Positions 41,446 through 49,982 of a stretch of 52,476 bases of DNA are shown one piece after another. The stretch is from an uncultured Lachnospiraceae bacterium (GTDB lineage: Bacteria > Bacillota > Clostridia > Lachnospirales > Lachnospiraceae). The first letter of the stretch is position 1; the number at the start of each line of letters is the position of its first letter. A model generated the notes under the pieces. It worked only from the letters and a program-made list of their open reading frames with translations, ran no database searches and had not been told where the DNA came from. The translations under genes were made by a program, and so were the position numbers. The stretch covers positions 7,560 through 60,035 of the forward strand of contig CAJUES010000017.1 of NCBI GenBank assembly GCA_910585765.1, in the 5' to 3' direction.

Positions 41446-42813
41446 TCAGGCATCATTTTCCCTGGAACACAAACCCGTATTTGCGGATCCGCTCCGGCGC
41501 GATGCACTCCGCCACGCCTTGACCTGTTCCAGTCTCTCCCTGAAATCCGCTTCCCGCCCCTGGCTGGTGGGCTGATAGTACTCCCTGTCTGCCAGCGAAT
41601 CGGGCAGGCACTGCATGTTCGTGAGCTTCTCCTGCGTGTCATGGGCATACTGGTAGCCTTTTCCGTACTCCAGCTCGCCCATCAGCTCCGTGACAGCGTT
41701 GCGGATCACAAGCGGAACTGGCTCGGCGAGCTGCTCTATGGCATCCGTCTTCGCGTGCTCATAGGCCATGTACAGCGCGTTGGACTTCGGCGCGAGCGAC
41801 ATGTAGACCACCGCCTGCGTCAGGTGCACGCTGCACTCCGGCATCCCGATAAAGTGACATGCCTGATACGCCGCCACAGCGATCTCGAGCGCCTGCGGGT
41901 CGGCGAGCCCGACGTCCTCGCTCGCAAAGCGCGTCACCCTGCGCGCGACATACAGCGGATCCTCCCCCGCTTCCAGCATGCGCGCAAGCCAGTACACCGC
42001 CGCATCCGGATCGGAATTCCGCATGGACTTGTGCAGCGCCGAGATCAGATTGTAGTGCTCCTCGCCCTTCTTGTCATACAGCAAAGATTTCCTGGAAGTG
42101 CACTGCTCCAGTGTCTCCTCCGTGACCGTGACTTCCCCGTTCTCATCGATCTCACCGTTCAGGACAACCATCTCGAGCGTCGACAACGCGCTGCGCGCAT
42201 CACCGTTCGCAAAATTCGCGATCGCCATGATCATTTCATCCGGGATCCTGACCTGCTGCATCCCAAAACCCCTGTCGTCTAACAGGGCGCGGTGCAGCAA
42301 TCCTGTCAGCTCCTCCGCAGTGAGCGCATGCAGCACAAACACCTTGCATCTTGACAAAAGCGCGCTGTTGATCTCAAACGACGGATTCTCCGTGGTGGCG
42401 CCGATCAGGATAATGCTTCCCTTCTCGACAAACGGCAGGAACGCATCCTGCTGCGCCTTGTTAAAACGGTGGATCTCATCCACAAAGACGATCGTCCGCT
42501 CGCCGAAACGGCGGTTTTGCTCCGCCTGCTCCATGACTGTGCGGATCTCCCTGATCCCGCTCGTCACCGCCGAGAAATCGATAAACGCGGATTTCGTTCT
42601 GCCCGCGATAATGCGCGCAAGCGTTGTCTTGCCCACGCCGGGCGGCCCCCAGAAGATCATGGACGACACCTGGTCGCTTTCTATCAAACGGCGCAGCACC
42701 TTTCCCTTTCCGAGCAAATGTGTCTGCCCCGCGTATTCCTCCAGATTCCGCGGGCGCAGCCGCGCCGCGAGCGGCTGCGGCATCTCCCTGTCAAACAGCG
42801 TCATCTGTTCCAT
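41446..42813 (-). CDS. rarA: Replication-associated recombination protein A (AAA+ ATPase)
   Basis: A clamp-loader-like AAA+ ATPase of about 455 residues that acts at stalled replication forks. It has the N-terminal PLAARLRPRNLEEYAGQTHL, Walker A GPPGVGKTT (56-64), Walker B VFVDEIHRFNKAQQDAFLP, sensor 1 GATTENPSFEIN and the C-terminal tetramerisation domain with PDAAVYWLARMLEAGEDP and HFIGMPE. The start at 42813 has GGAGG 9 bases upstream, inside the jetC end, giving a 23-base overlap. RarA is usually a stand-alone housekeeping gene; here it occupies the place where jetD would be expected in a Wadjet operon, so its translation is tied to JetC. Confidence 0.93.
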   Translation of the reverse strand: MEQMTLFDREMPQPLAARLRPRNLEEYAGQTHLLGKGKVLRRLIESDQVSSMIFWGPPGVGKTTLARIIAGRTKSAFIDFSAVTSGIREIRTVMEQAEQNRRFGERTIVFVDEIHRFNKAQQDAFLPFVEKGSIILIGATTENPSFEINSALLSRCKVFVLHALTAEELTGLLHRALLDDRGFGMQQVRIPDEMIMAIANFANGDARSALSTLEMVVLNGEIDENGEVTVTEETLEQCTSRKSLLYDKKGEEHYNLISALHKSMRNSDPDAAVYWLARMLEAGEDPLYVARRVTRFASEDVGLADPQALEIAVAAYQACHFIGMPECSVHLTQAVVYMSLAPKSNALYMAYEHAKTDAIEQLAEPVPLVIRNAVTELMGELEYGKGYQYAHDTQEKLTNMQCLPDSLADREYYQPTSQGREADFRERLEQVKAWRSASRRSGSANTGLCSRENDA

Positions 42814-45800
42814 GCTCGTCATCCTCCCCCTCCAGCATCTTCAGATAATTCCCCTTGTCGATATGCATCATCGATATCTGGTTCTGGTATCTGCGGAATC
42901 CGTACACGCAGTCGACATTCCGGATCAGCGACTGCAGCCGCTCGTCGGGCACACAGACGATCAGCTGCAGGTCCATCTTCCGCGCGTATTTCAGACAGAC
43001 CGCACTGCGCTCCTGATCCATCTTGGAAAACGCCTCGTCGAGAAGTACCAATTTGATCCTGGAATCCCGGTTGCCCTGCGCGTTGTAGAGCATGGCAAAA
43101 CCCGCAAGCAGCGCCACATACTTCGGGTTCTGCCCCTCGCCGCCGGAATCGCGCCCCGCCATCTCGTCCACGAAATTCTCGCGTATGACAGTCCCGCTCC
43201 CGTCCGTCACCTGCTCGTACATGCTAAAGGACAGATAATTCCTGTAATCCGCATACTCCTCCATGTCCCGCATGCGCTGTTCCCGCACTCTGCCGTCCTC
43301 CTCGCGGATCGGCATAAACTTGTCGGTCAGCAGCTTGATCTTCTGCTCGTATTTCCGGTAAAATTCGTCCTCGCCAAGACTCAGCTGCCCCTCGACCACA
43401 TCCGCGCCGACATTCTTGCTGTCGAGCTCCGGGGCTGTCAGCATCTCATAAAACTGCCCCTTCTCATCGTGCGCCGGCTCGATCTTGATCTGATACGTGC
43501 TGTCCGCAAAATTTGTCTTGCGCAGCAGCCGGTTGATCTCATAGGTGTGCCGCTTTGCGGCCTTGATGTCGCCGTGAATCGTGGCGATCACATTCTCGCG
43601 CAGACTTCTGTATATGAGATCACACTGACGTTCGAACTCACGCTCATACTTCGGCTCATAGTCATTCTGATAATCCTGCAGCAGGCGCTCATATACGGTA
43701 TTATCCTTTTCCGCGCCGTTGAACCCAACCGACGGATACTCCCTGTTAAAACGGTTTCTGGCATTCTGCAGCGTCTCTATTTCCGCCTGTTCCCTCTCCT
43801 CCAGAGCCCTGATCCGGTCAAGGAGCCTGCCCCGGATCGCCTGACCGGAACGCGTCCTCAACTGCTCCGTGATCTCCGCCTCGATCCCGGGATCCGCCCT
43901 GTAGCCGGTCTGCTTCTCTGCCAGCTCCGCCCGGAGCCTGTTTGCCTCGCCTTCTTTCTGGCTCATCATCCTGGTGCGCTCGTTGGTGAGGTTCTGATTC
44001 TGGTTCTGCTGTATCCTCTTGTCCCGCTTCCGCTCCTCCAGACGCTGCCTCCGCTCCTGAAGCTCCCTGTACTCCCCTTCTTTGAGCCGTGCGATCTCCG
44101 CTTTCAGCCTCGTGATCGTTCCCGTGACTTTCTCGAGCTCCCTGCCCGCCTCCGACAGACGCACATAGTACGCCGCGTCGTTGTCGAGCCGCTCAAAGCC
44201 GGCCGCCGCTTTCAGGCTCTCGATCGATTGTTTTAGCTCCGCGCACGCCGTCTCCTGCCTTTGCAGCTTCTCCTGGTATTCTGCCAGTTTTGCCTTCGAC
44301 ACCCTCGTCCCGATACACGCATATTTCCCGTAATCATTTTTCCGCAGATGGCGGAAGATAAAATTGCTGTAAGAGTAACAGTCGGGGGTGACACCGTCGC
44401 GGACGCGCTCGAGCTCCTCCACTGTATGACACTTCCGGATCCGTCCCAGATACCGTTTCAGACACGCGTCAATGTATGGAATGTCTGTCTGTACTGCCTC
44501 GTAAAGCGCGTTGTCGTCGACAGGACTGTTTGACCCTGCAATGGCATCCGTGTTGATCAGATCGACCTCCTCGTATTTCTTCATCTCCCGAAAAAGCTCA
44601 GCCGCATCGTGGGCGTATTTCGGCTCGGTCACGAGCGACAGCTTCAGCCTGCCCATCCTGCCCTCGATGGCGTCCTTCCACTCCGCATCCTCCACGTTGA
44701 ACAGGTCCGCGAACACGTTCACCCTGATCGTGCGCCCGTAGCGGTCTGTCAGCCTGCGCTCGAGCGCCGCCCTCGCCTCCTTCAACACTGCCGGATACGG
44801 TTTTCTGTCATTCTGCAGGTCATCTACCAGGCGCCCCAGCTCCCTGATCTCCTTTTCGAGATCACGGCGCTGTTCATTGTACGCCTCGAGCATCTCATCG
44901 ATATTTTCGCGCGCATCCTGTATGCTCTTCCTGAGACTTTCGCACAATTGCGCCTCGACCTTTCCCCCGCAGAAGTCCTCGATCCTGTTGAGCATGGGAT
45001 TGCTCACATAGTCTGTGACCACGGGGGCTTCCGCCCACATCCGCAGCCCTCTTGTGGTCTTGCGCCACTGCTCGCTGTCCGCCGCGTACATCTTCTGGAG
45101 TGTCACAAGCTCCTCGAGCTGGCTTTCCTTCACCCCCAGATCGCTCGACTGCAGATCCGCCAGAACCTGGATCAGCTCCTGCTCGATGTCTTCCAGGTCC
45201 GCGTCAAGCTTTGCCCTGTCCGTCTCAAGACGCGCCAGCTCCTCCGCAGCCGTCCGGATCCCATCCTCGTCCGCGGCGATCTTGTCCTGCAGTTCCAGGA
45301 CTTCCGTGCACCGTATCATGGCGCGGGAGCGAATGATGTCGGTGCTGACCGCAAGCCGCCTTTTCCCCGTCTCCTGCACTTCGCACAACAGTTCTATCCT
45401 ATGGCGCATATCCTTGATCTTTTCCTGAATGTCGCGGTAGGAGCCGAGCTGTTCGCTGAGCTTTCCGATGATATCCCCCTCGTTTTTCGGAAACATGTAA
45501 TTCTTGATGAACTGCCCTGTGCCGTCTGTCATCCTGAGCGCGATGGCACTCTTCTCCATCACCGTAAAGCGTCTGCCGTCGATATACCCCAGCAGGACGT
45601 CGTAGAGCGCATTGGTGTACGCCTCCTTGGAGGGATAGATGCGGTTGATATCCCTTCCCCTGTTTTCGGCGCTGGCGGCGCGCTCCTCCACAAGCTTCCT
45701 GATCTCCTGGTTGGTGTACGGATATCCCTCCGCCGTGAGATATCCTGAATCCGGCATCCTGCCGGCGTGGCTGAAATAGATCATCTTCCTGATCTCGGAA

Positions 45801-46168
45801 TCGCTTTTGCGCACCTCAAAGGCAAGCCCTGCACAGCTGATCTGATGACTGCCCGTGTCCTCGATCTCGAGCACGATGTTCGAACAGAAATCACTCCCGC
45901 CGCGGTTTGCCGTGCCATCCTTCTGCTCCCCCTTAAGATAGCTCAGGACACTCCGCCTGTTTTTGGCATCGTCCGCCGCCTTATTCAGAAAACTGGACGA
46001 AATGCTGCCATACAGGATAACCTGTATGGCATCCATCACAGTCGACTTTCCAGAGCCGCTCATTCCGCTGAACAGATTGACATACTCGTGAAATGTCAAC
46101 ACCTGATGTGTGATCCCGCCCCAGTTATTGAGACACATCCTCGTAAATATTTTCTTTGCTTTCCTCAC
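42791..46168 (-). CDS. jetC: Wadjet JetC: SMC-like ATPase
   Basis: An SMC-type ATPase of about 1125 residues, with the N-terminal ATP-binding half (LNNWGGITHQVLTFHEYVN, Walker A GMSGSGKST around Lys41), a long alpha-helical coiled-coil middle interrupted by a hinge-like region near residue 500-580, and the C-terminal half with signature-like GGEGQNPKYVALLAG and Walker B VLLDEAFSKMD. JetC forms the motor of Wadjet, a condensin-like complex that extrudes loops and, with JetD, cuts small circular DNA. The GTG at 46168 is preferred since AGAGGAG lies 7 bases before it; it lies in the end of jetB (44-base overlap). Stops within rarA. Without JetD it could also work as an MksB-type condensin. Confidence 0.88.
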   Translation of the reverse strand: MRKAKKIFTRMCLNNWGGITHQVLTFHEYVNLFSGMSGSGKSTVMDAIQVILYGSISSSFLNKAADDAKNRRSVLSYLKGEQKDGTANRGGSDFCSNIVLEIEDTGSHQISCAGLAFEVRKSDSEIRKMIYFSHAGRMPDSGYLTAEGYPYTNQEIRKLVEERAASAENRGRDINRIYPSKEAYTNALYDVLLGYIDGRRFTVMEKSAIALRMTDGTGQFIKNYMFPKNEGDIIGKLSEQLGSYRDIQEKIKDMRHRIELLCEVQETGKRRLAVSTDIIRSRAMIRCTEVLELQDKIAADEDGIRTAAEELARLETDRAKLDADLEDIEQELIQVLADLQSSDLGVKESQLEELVTLQKMYAADSEQWRKTTRGLRMWAEAPVVTDYVSNPMLNRIEDFCGGKVEAQLCESLRKSIQDARENIDEMLEAYNEQRRDLEKEIRELGRLVDDLQNDRKPYPAVLKEARAALERRLTDRYGRTIRVNVFADLFNVEDAEWKDAIEGRMGRLKLSLVTEPKYAHDAAELFREMKKYEEVDLINTDAIAGSNSPVDDNALYEAVQTDIPYIDACLKRYLGRIRKCHTVEELERVRDGVTPDCYSYSNFIFRHLRKNDYGKYACIGTRVSKAKLAEYQEKLQRQETACAELKQSIESLKAAAGFERLDNDAAYYVRLSEAGRELEKVTGTITRLKAEIARLKEGEYRELQERRQRLEERKRDKRIQQNQNQNLTNERTRMMSQKEGEANRLRAELAEKQTGYRADPGIEAEITEQLRTRSGQAIRGRLLDRIRALEEREQAEIETLQNARNRFNREYPSVGFNGAEKDNTVYERLLQDYQNDYEPKYEREFERQCDLIYRSLRENVIATIHGDIKAAKRHTYEINRLLRKTNFADSTYQIKIEPAHDEKGQFYEMLTAPELDSKNVGADVVEGQLSLGEDEFYRKYEQKIKLLTDKFMPIREEDGRVREQRMRDMEEYADYRNYLSFSMYEQVTDGSGTVIRENFVDEMAGRDSGGEGQNPKYVALLAGFAMLYNAQGNRDSRIKLVLLDEAFSKMDQERSAVCLKYARKMDLQLIVCVPDERLQSLIRNVDCVYGFRRYQNQISMMHIDKGNYLKMLEGEDDEHGTDDAV

Positions 46169-46865
46169 TTGTAAACTCCTCTGTCTCTCCGGCATCCTGA
46201 TGCTCTTGTATCGGATCTTTTGCCGGATCTTCCATCGAATCTTCCATCGAATCTTCTATCTGATCTTCCATATCCTCCGGCACATCCGTATAATTTTTTA
46301 TCAGCTCGCCAAGCTCCACGGACGAGCAGAAGATGTTGATCGTGCTGTATATGTAGATCGGTGTATCGTCCTCGAGACTGCCGACCGCTCCCGGAAGCTC
46401 TATGATCTGATGCGTCCTGAGCATCGTCAGCGTGTCCTGCCACTCCTGCACTGTGAGCCTGCGCGCGAGCAGGTTGGTGCTCCTGCCGACCTCCCGGATC
46501 TCCTCGAGGCTTGTGACCGTGGCGTTCAGCCCCTCTCCCATGATCTTATCCCTGTAGATCACCTTGAGTATGAGCAGGATCCGCGTGCCGGTCAGTGTCA
46601 TCCTGTCCGTCGGCATCCCCTCGCCCTTGATGCGGAATATGTGCTCGTGCGGATCGTGCACCAGCTCGCAGTCGAGCACCGACAGGTAGTCCGCGATAAA
46701 CTCTCTGTGGTTCGCACAGATGCGGTAGCGTGGATTGTCCCGCTGCACCAGCGTCACCGGATCGCACTTTACCTGCAGGATACAGGTCTGCCGGAACAGA
46801 TCCTGTATCGTTTTTTTGATCCCTGCCGCCTCGTTTGGAGACAGCTCCTGTATATATTCAATCAT
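46125..46865 (-). CDS. jetB: Wadjet JetB: DUF4194 kite-like subunit
   Basis: A 246-residue protein of the DUF4194 type (MksE/MukE-like kleisin partner) with tandem winged-helix parts: LSPNEAAGIKKTIQDLFRQ at the start, FRIKGEGMPTDRMTLTGTRILL, and LEEIREVGRSTNLLARRL. The C-terminal region is highly acidic and repetitive (ED and DxMED units). It sits between jetA and jetC, with GGAGGATAT before the ATG, as in known Wadjet operons. It bridges the JetA kleisin and the JetC ATPase. Confidence 0.83.
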   Translation of the reverse strand: MIEYIQELSPNEAAGIKKTIQDLFRQTCILQVKCDPVTLVQRDNPRYRICANHREFIADYLSVLDCELVHDPHEHIFRIKGEGMPTDRMTLTGTRILLILKVIYRDKIMGEGLNATVTSLEEIREVGRSTNLLARRLTVQEWQDTLTMLRTHQIIELPGAVGSLEDDTPIYIYSTINIFCSSVELGELIKNYTDVPEDMEDQIEDSMEDSMEDPAKDPIQEHQDAGETEEFTSEESKENIYEDVSQ

Positions 46866-46914
46866 ATATCCTCCGTTAATCCTCCAGCCGCAGATAGCTC
46901 TTTAGCCGAATCAG

Positions 46915-48330
46915 CTACGCCTGCTCAATGTCGATGCGCAGGTCGGAAAACGTAAAACCAGCCTCGCTCTGCAGTTCCCCGCCGAGCGCTATGGTGCCCT
47001 GCTGTCCTCCTACAGACTCCTGCCACAAAAACATCATTTTCTCCAGATCCTCCACGGACTGCACCGTGTCTTTCGTGGTCCGGAACACACCGTCTCTGAT
47101 ATTCCTGTCGCGGAACGCCCTCAGCTGTCTCTTTGTGTACAGCGGTTTCGGCACAAAGTCCGTGATCAGTTCCCGGTCCGTCTCTCTCTGTTCCCCGACC
47201 GCCACCGGCTCAAAGCGCTGATCGGAAATGTCCCGCCTTCTGTACATACTGTCATCATCAAACATTTTAAACGGCGCGGTGAGGCATATCCTGCCGCGCA
47301 CTTCGTCCAGTATGGCGTCCGGATCGCTGCTTCTGTCGATCATATGGATCAGGCGGATCACACTGTCCTCACCCGACGCCCCCTCCTGGAAAATATACTG
47401 GATCCTGGCGAGTGCGCGCTTTGCAAAAACTGCTTTCTGCTCCACGAGTTTGTTGTATTTGCGCTCGATCAAGTCAAACTCGCGCTCGATCCTGTACACG
47501 AGCTCTTCCGCTTCTTCATTGTACTGCGCAGCCCTTTGGGCGCGGATATACGCCGCCGAATCCGCCTCGCACTGGCTTAGTTTTATTTCGAGCGCTGATT
47601 TCTGCCTGTCACTGTCGTTGAGGATCTGGCTGATCAGCTCTTTCACGGATTCTTTATAGCGGTAGAAACTGTCCGTGGTCGTGAGTATGGCATATTTTTC
47701 GCTGTCGCTGTTGTTGATCTCGTTCACCAGCACCTGCTGTATCTCGATGAAATTTTTGCTCCTCGAGAGCTCGTCAAAATACGTGCGCATCCCGTTCTGC
47801 ATGCTGGACAGCAACAGCTCAAGATTTTTGGACGTGTGCAGCGCACTTTTTAAGATTTCGTTGTTCTTTTCCTGGTCGGACTGGTAGGTGAACAGTGCGC
47901 TGTAAACAGAGAGTATGCTCTCCCGCTCCCTGCTGTCGTCCTCGCTCTGCAGCTTCTTGAAAAGCTCCACGTAGAGCTGGCTGTACTCCGGGAAGGACAG
48001 AATATATGTGTTGAGCCGCTCATCGTAATCGCTCCGGATCCACCCCCAGGTGATCAGTGTGTTCAGGATCGCGGAGGGCGTTCCCGCTGTCTCAAACGCC
48101 GCATTTTCCCCCGCGCCCTGTGTCTCGTCGGCGTCCTCCATCCACTCGATCGAGAGCTTTCCGATCGTCTCCCCGATGATCGCCTGCCCCTCCTCGATGG
48201 TGAGCCCAAGCGCCGTGCTGACTGCATTGTTCTCGTCGTAGATCGCAGCCAGGAACACCATGTAGGCATCCATGTTCCTGGTGCGGAATAATTTATAGAA
48301 ATCTTTTGGTATTCTCTTTTTTAACAGCAT
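46915..48330 (-). CDS. jetA: Wadjet JetA: DUF5716-type kleisin subunit
   Basis: A 471-residue protein of the JetA type found in Firmicutes Wadjet operons: FYKLFRTRNMDAYMVFLAAI near the start, a mid-protein helical region with SYSRE-type charged coils (about 150-330), and a C-terminal part with DISDQRFEPVAV and a DLEKMMFLWQ segment. It lacks enzyme motifs; JetA works as the kleisin that links JetC heads through JetB. The start has only a GAGAG-type site, weaker than its neighbours. It is the first gene of the operon and lies after a CapA-like gene on the same strand. Confidence 0.82.
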   Translation of the reverse strand: MLLKKRIPKDFYKLFRTRNMDAYMVFLAAIYDENNAVSTALGLTIEEGQAIIGETIGKLSIEWMEDADETQGAGENAAFETAGTPSAILNTLITWGWIRSDYDERLNTYILSFPEYSQLYVELFKKLQSEDDSRERESILSVYSALFTYQSDQEKNNEILKSALHTSKNLELLLSSMQNGMRTYFDELSRSKNFIEIQQVLVNEINNSDSEKYAILTTTDSFYRYKESVKELISQILNDSDRQKSALEIKLSQCEADSAAYIRAQRAAQYNEEAEELVYRIEREFDLIERKYNKLVEQKAVFAKRALARIQYIFQEGASGEDSVIRLIHMIDRSSDPDAILDEVRGRICLTAPFKMFDDDSMYRRRDISDQRFEPVAVGEQRETDRELITDFVPKPLYTKRQLRAFRDRNIRDGVFRTTKDTVQSVEDLEKMMFLWQESVGGQQGTIALGGELQSEAGFTFSDLRIDIEQA

Positions 48331-48455
48331 TGTTCTCTCACTTTTTATCTCGCCTTTTATCCTGCTTCTTCTCTTGCTTTGATCTCCCGCCGATCCATCG
48401 CCAATGATTACAAATGTGCCATAATCATATCACAGCGCACCTGTTTTTTCAATGT

Positions 48456-49982
48456 CTATTCCGTTCCTGTCAAATCAGCCGGGGCGTGAACAGCCCCCTG
48501 TTCCTGACGATCGAAAACTGCAGTATATCTGCCCCCCGGACTCCACTCGATCGCCAACGGCCGGAGGTCATACTCCGTGACCTGATATCCTTTGGGTGTC
48601 AGCGACACGGTAAATTCCGCCATGCCGCCCTTGACACAGCGCTTCTCCGGCTGGGCGCTGATGAAATTTCCGATCGAATAATAGACGAGCATTCGGTGCC
48701 CGTTGTCCGCCGTCAGCATCTCGTAGGGCTGGAGCACATGCGGGTGCGTGCCGACCACGACGTCCACGCCGCCCTCCAGAAACACCTGCGTCCACTCGCG
48801 CTGGAACGCGTCCGCCTCCTCCGCATACTCCGTCCCCCAGTGGGCAAACACGATCACAAAATCCGCCTCGGACTTCGCCTGCGCGATGTCCGCCTCCGCC
48901 GCCGGAAACAGATGCACCATATTGGGATTCTCCTGCGGAATGCCAATCCCGTTCGTTCCATAAGTATAGTTGAACAGCGCGAAACTGACGCCGTTGATCC
49001 GAATCACCGTGTACGGCTGATATTCCGTCTCGTCCGCTGTCTGGATCCCAAGACACGCTACCTGATTGTTGTCGAAAAAGCGCTTTGTGAAATCCACGCC
49101 CTCCGCACCTCTGTCGAGAGCATGGTTCGTCGCACAGGTAACGACGTCAAACCCCGCATCCACGATTGCCTGCCCCACGGCAGCCGGCGTGCCAAACCGC
49201 GGATAATCGCTGACCATCAGGGGATCGTCTGTCAGCGGCGTCTCCTGATTGATGATGGCGGCATCGCTCTCGTCAATCTTATCCTGCACATTCTCGAACA
49301 TATAGTCAAACGAACCCTCGCACTGCAGACCATACCTGTAGATCGGCTCGTGCGCCAGGATATCTCCAAACGCGACAAACGTGATCGTTGTATCTTCTTT
49401 TGTAAAGCCCCACGAATCCCATTTCCAGCAGCTCATCTCGTCGTCCGGGGCTCGAAACCACAGGCGTATATCGGGCGCTTCCTTTCCGTTCGACGCGATG
49501 TCCGCAGCGTCCTTCCCGAGATGGGAGGACATCCATTTGGGACTGATCCTCCCGTCGTTGTATTCATACACAAAAAGATGCTGCGACCATGTGTCCTCGT
49601 CCTCTTCGACCCAGAATGGCCTGTGCTCCCCGTAGCGTCCCTTTTTCCAGCACAGGAGCACCAGCTCGTCCGTGCTGTCGTTGTCGACATCGCAGGAGAG
49701 CGCTTTCTGAACTCTCACCTCCTCCGGGGAAGTCCATATGACACGTGTGTCAGTTTTTGCGCTCTCATTTTCTATGCCGCATCTCACCCGGACCGTTTTG
49801 TGATGCAGCTCAATTTCGTATTGTCCCGCCGCATCTGCGAAGGCACTGTCCTCCCATATCACCCAGTCCGGTATCTGCGGGCAAAAGTACAGCCTCCACA
49901 CGGCAGACACCAAAACGACGGCGCTGACTGTTGCCAGCGCCATGAAGATCCCTCTCCTGTTCCTCTGTTTATTCCCACTCAT
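48456..49982 (-). CDS. CapA-family (PGA_cap) metallophosphatase-like protein
   Basis: A protein of about 508 residues anchored by an N-terminal membrane segment (about 10-32). The C-terminal part (about 220-490) is the CapA/PGA_cap calcineurin-like domain: FVAFGDILAH, INQETPLTD, CATNHALDRGAEG, VIVFAHWGTEYAE and VVVGTHPHVLQPYE, which carry the metal-binding Asp, Asn and His residues. The N-terminal part before it (about 35-215) is an extracytoplasmic domain I do not recognise, with a repeat-like DNDSTDELVLLCW that resembles calcium-binding FG-GAP-type loops. The ATG overlaps the end of the DUF3160 lipoprotein gene by 14 bases, so the two are coupled. Role in surface polymer or peptidoglycan metabolism is inferred. 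Confidence 0.8.
   Translation of the reverse strand: MSGNKQRNRRGIFMALATVSAVVLVSAVWRLYFCPQIPDWVIWEDSAFADAAGQYEIELHHKTVRVRCGIENESAKTDTRVIWTSPEEVRVQKALSCDVDNDSTDELVLLCWKKGRYGEHRPFWVEEDEDTWSQHLFVYEYNDGRISPKWMSSHLGKDAADIASNGKEAPDIRLWFRAPDDEMSCWKWDSWGFTKEDTTITFVAFGDILAHEPIYRYGLQCEGSFDYMFENVQDKIDESDAAIINQETPLTDDPLMVSDYPRFGTPAAVGQAIVDAGFDVVTCATNHALDRGAEGVDFTKRFFDNNQVACLGIQTADETEYQPYTVIRINGVSFALFNYTYGTNGIGIPQENPNMVHLFPAAEADIAQAKSEADFVIVFAHWGTEYAEEADAFQREWTQVFLEGGVDVVVGTHPHVLQPYEMLTADNGHRMLVYYSIGNFISAQPEKRCVKGGMAEFTVSLTPKGYQVTEYDLRPLAIEWSPGGRYTAVFDRQEQGAVHAPADLTGTE

Noticed and set aside
41446..42813. RarA as the JetD nuclease
   Set aside because: Its motifs are AAA+ (Walker A, Walker B, sensor 1); no TOPRIM acidic triad is visible.
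42071..44236. A 721-codon plus-strand frame opposite jetC and rarA
   Set aside because: Long antisense frame over two well-conserved genes; the proline- and leucine-rich translation has no domain, and no ribosome binding site is seen.
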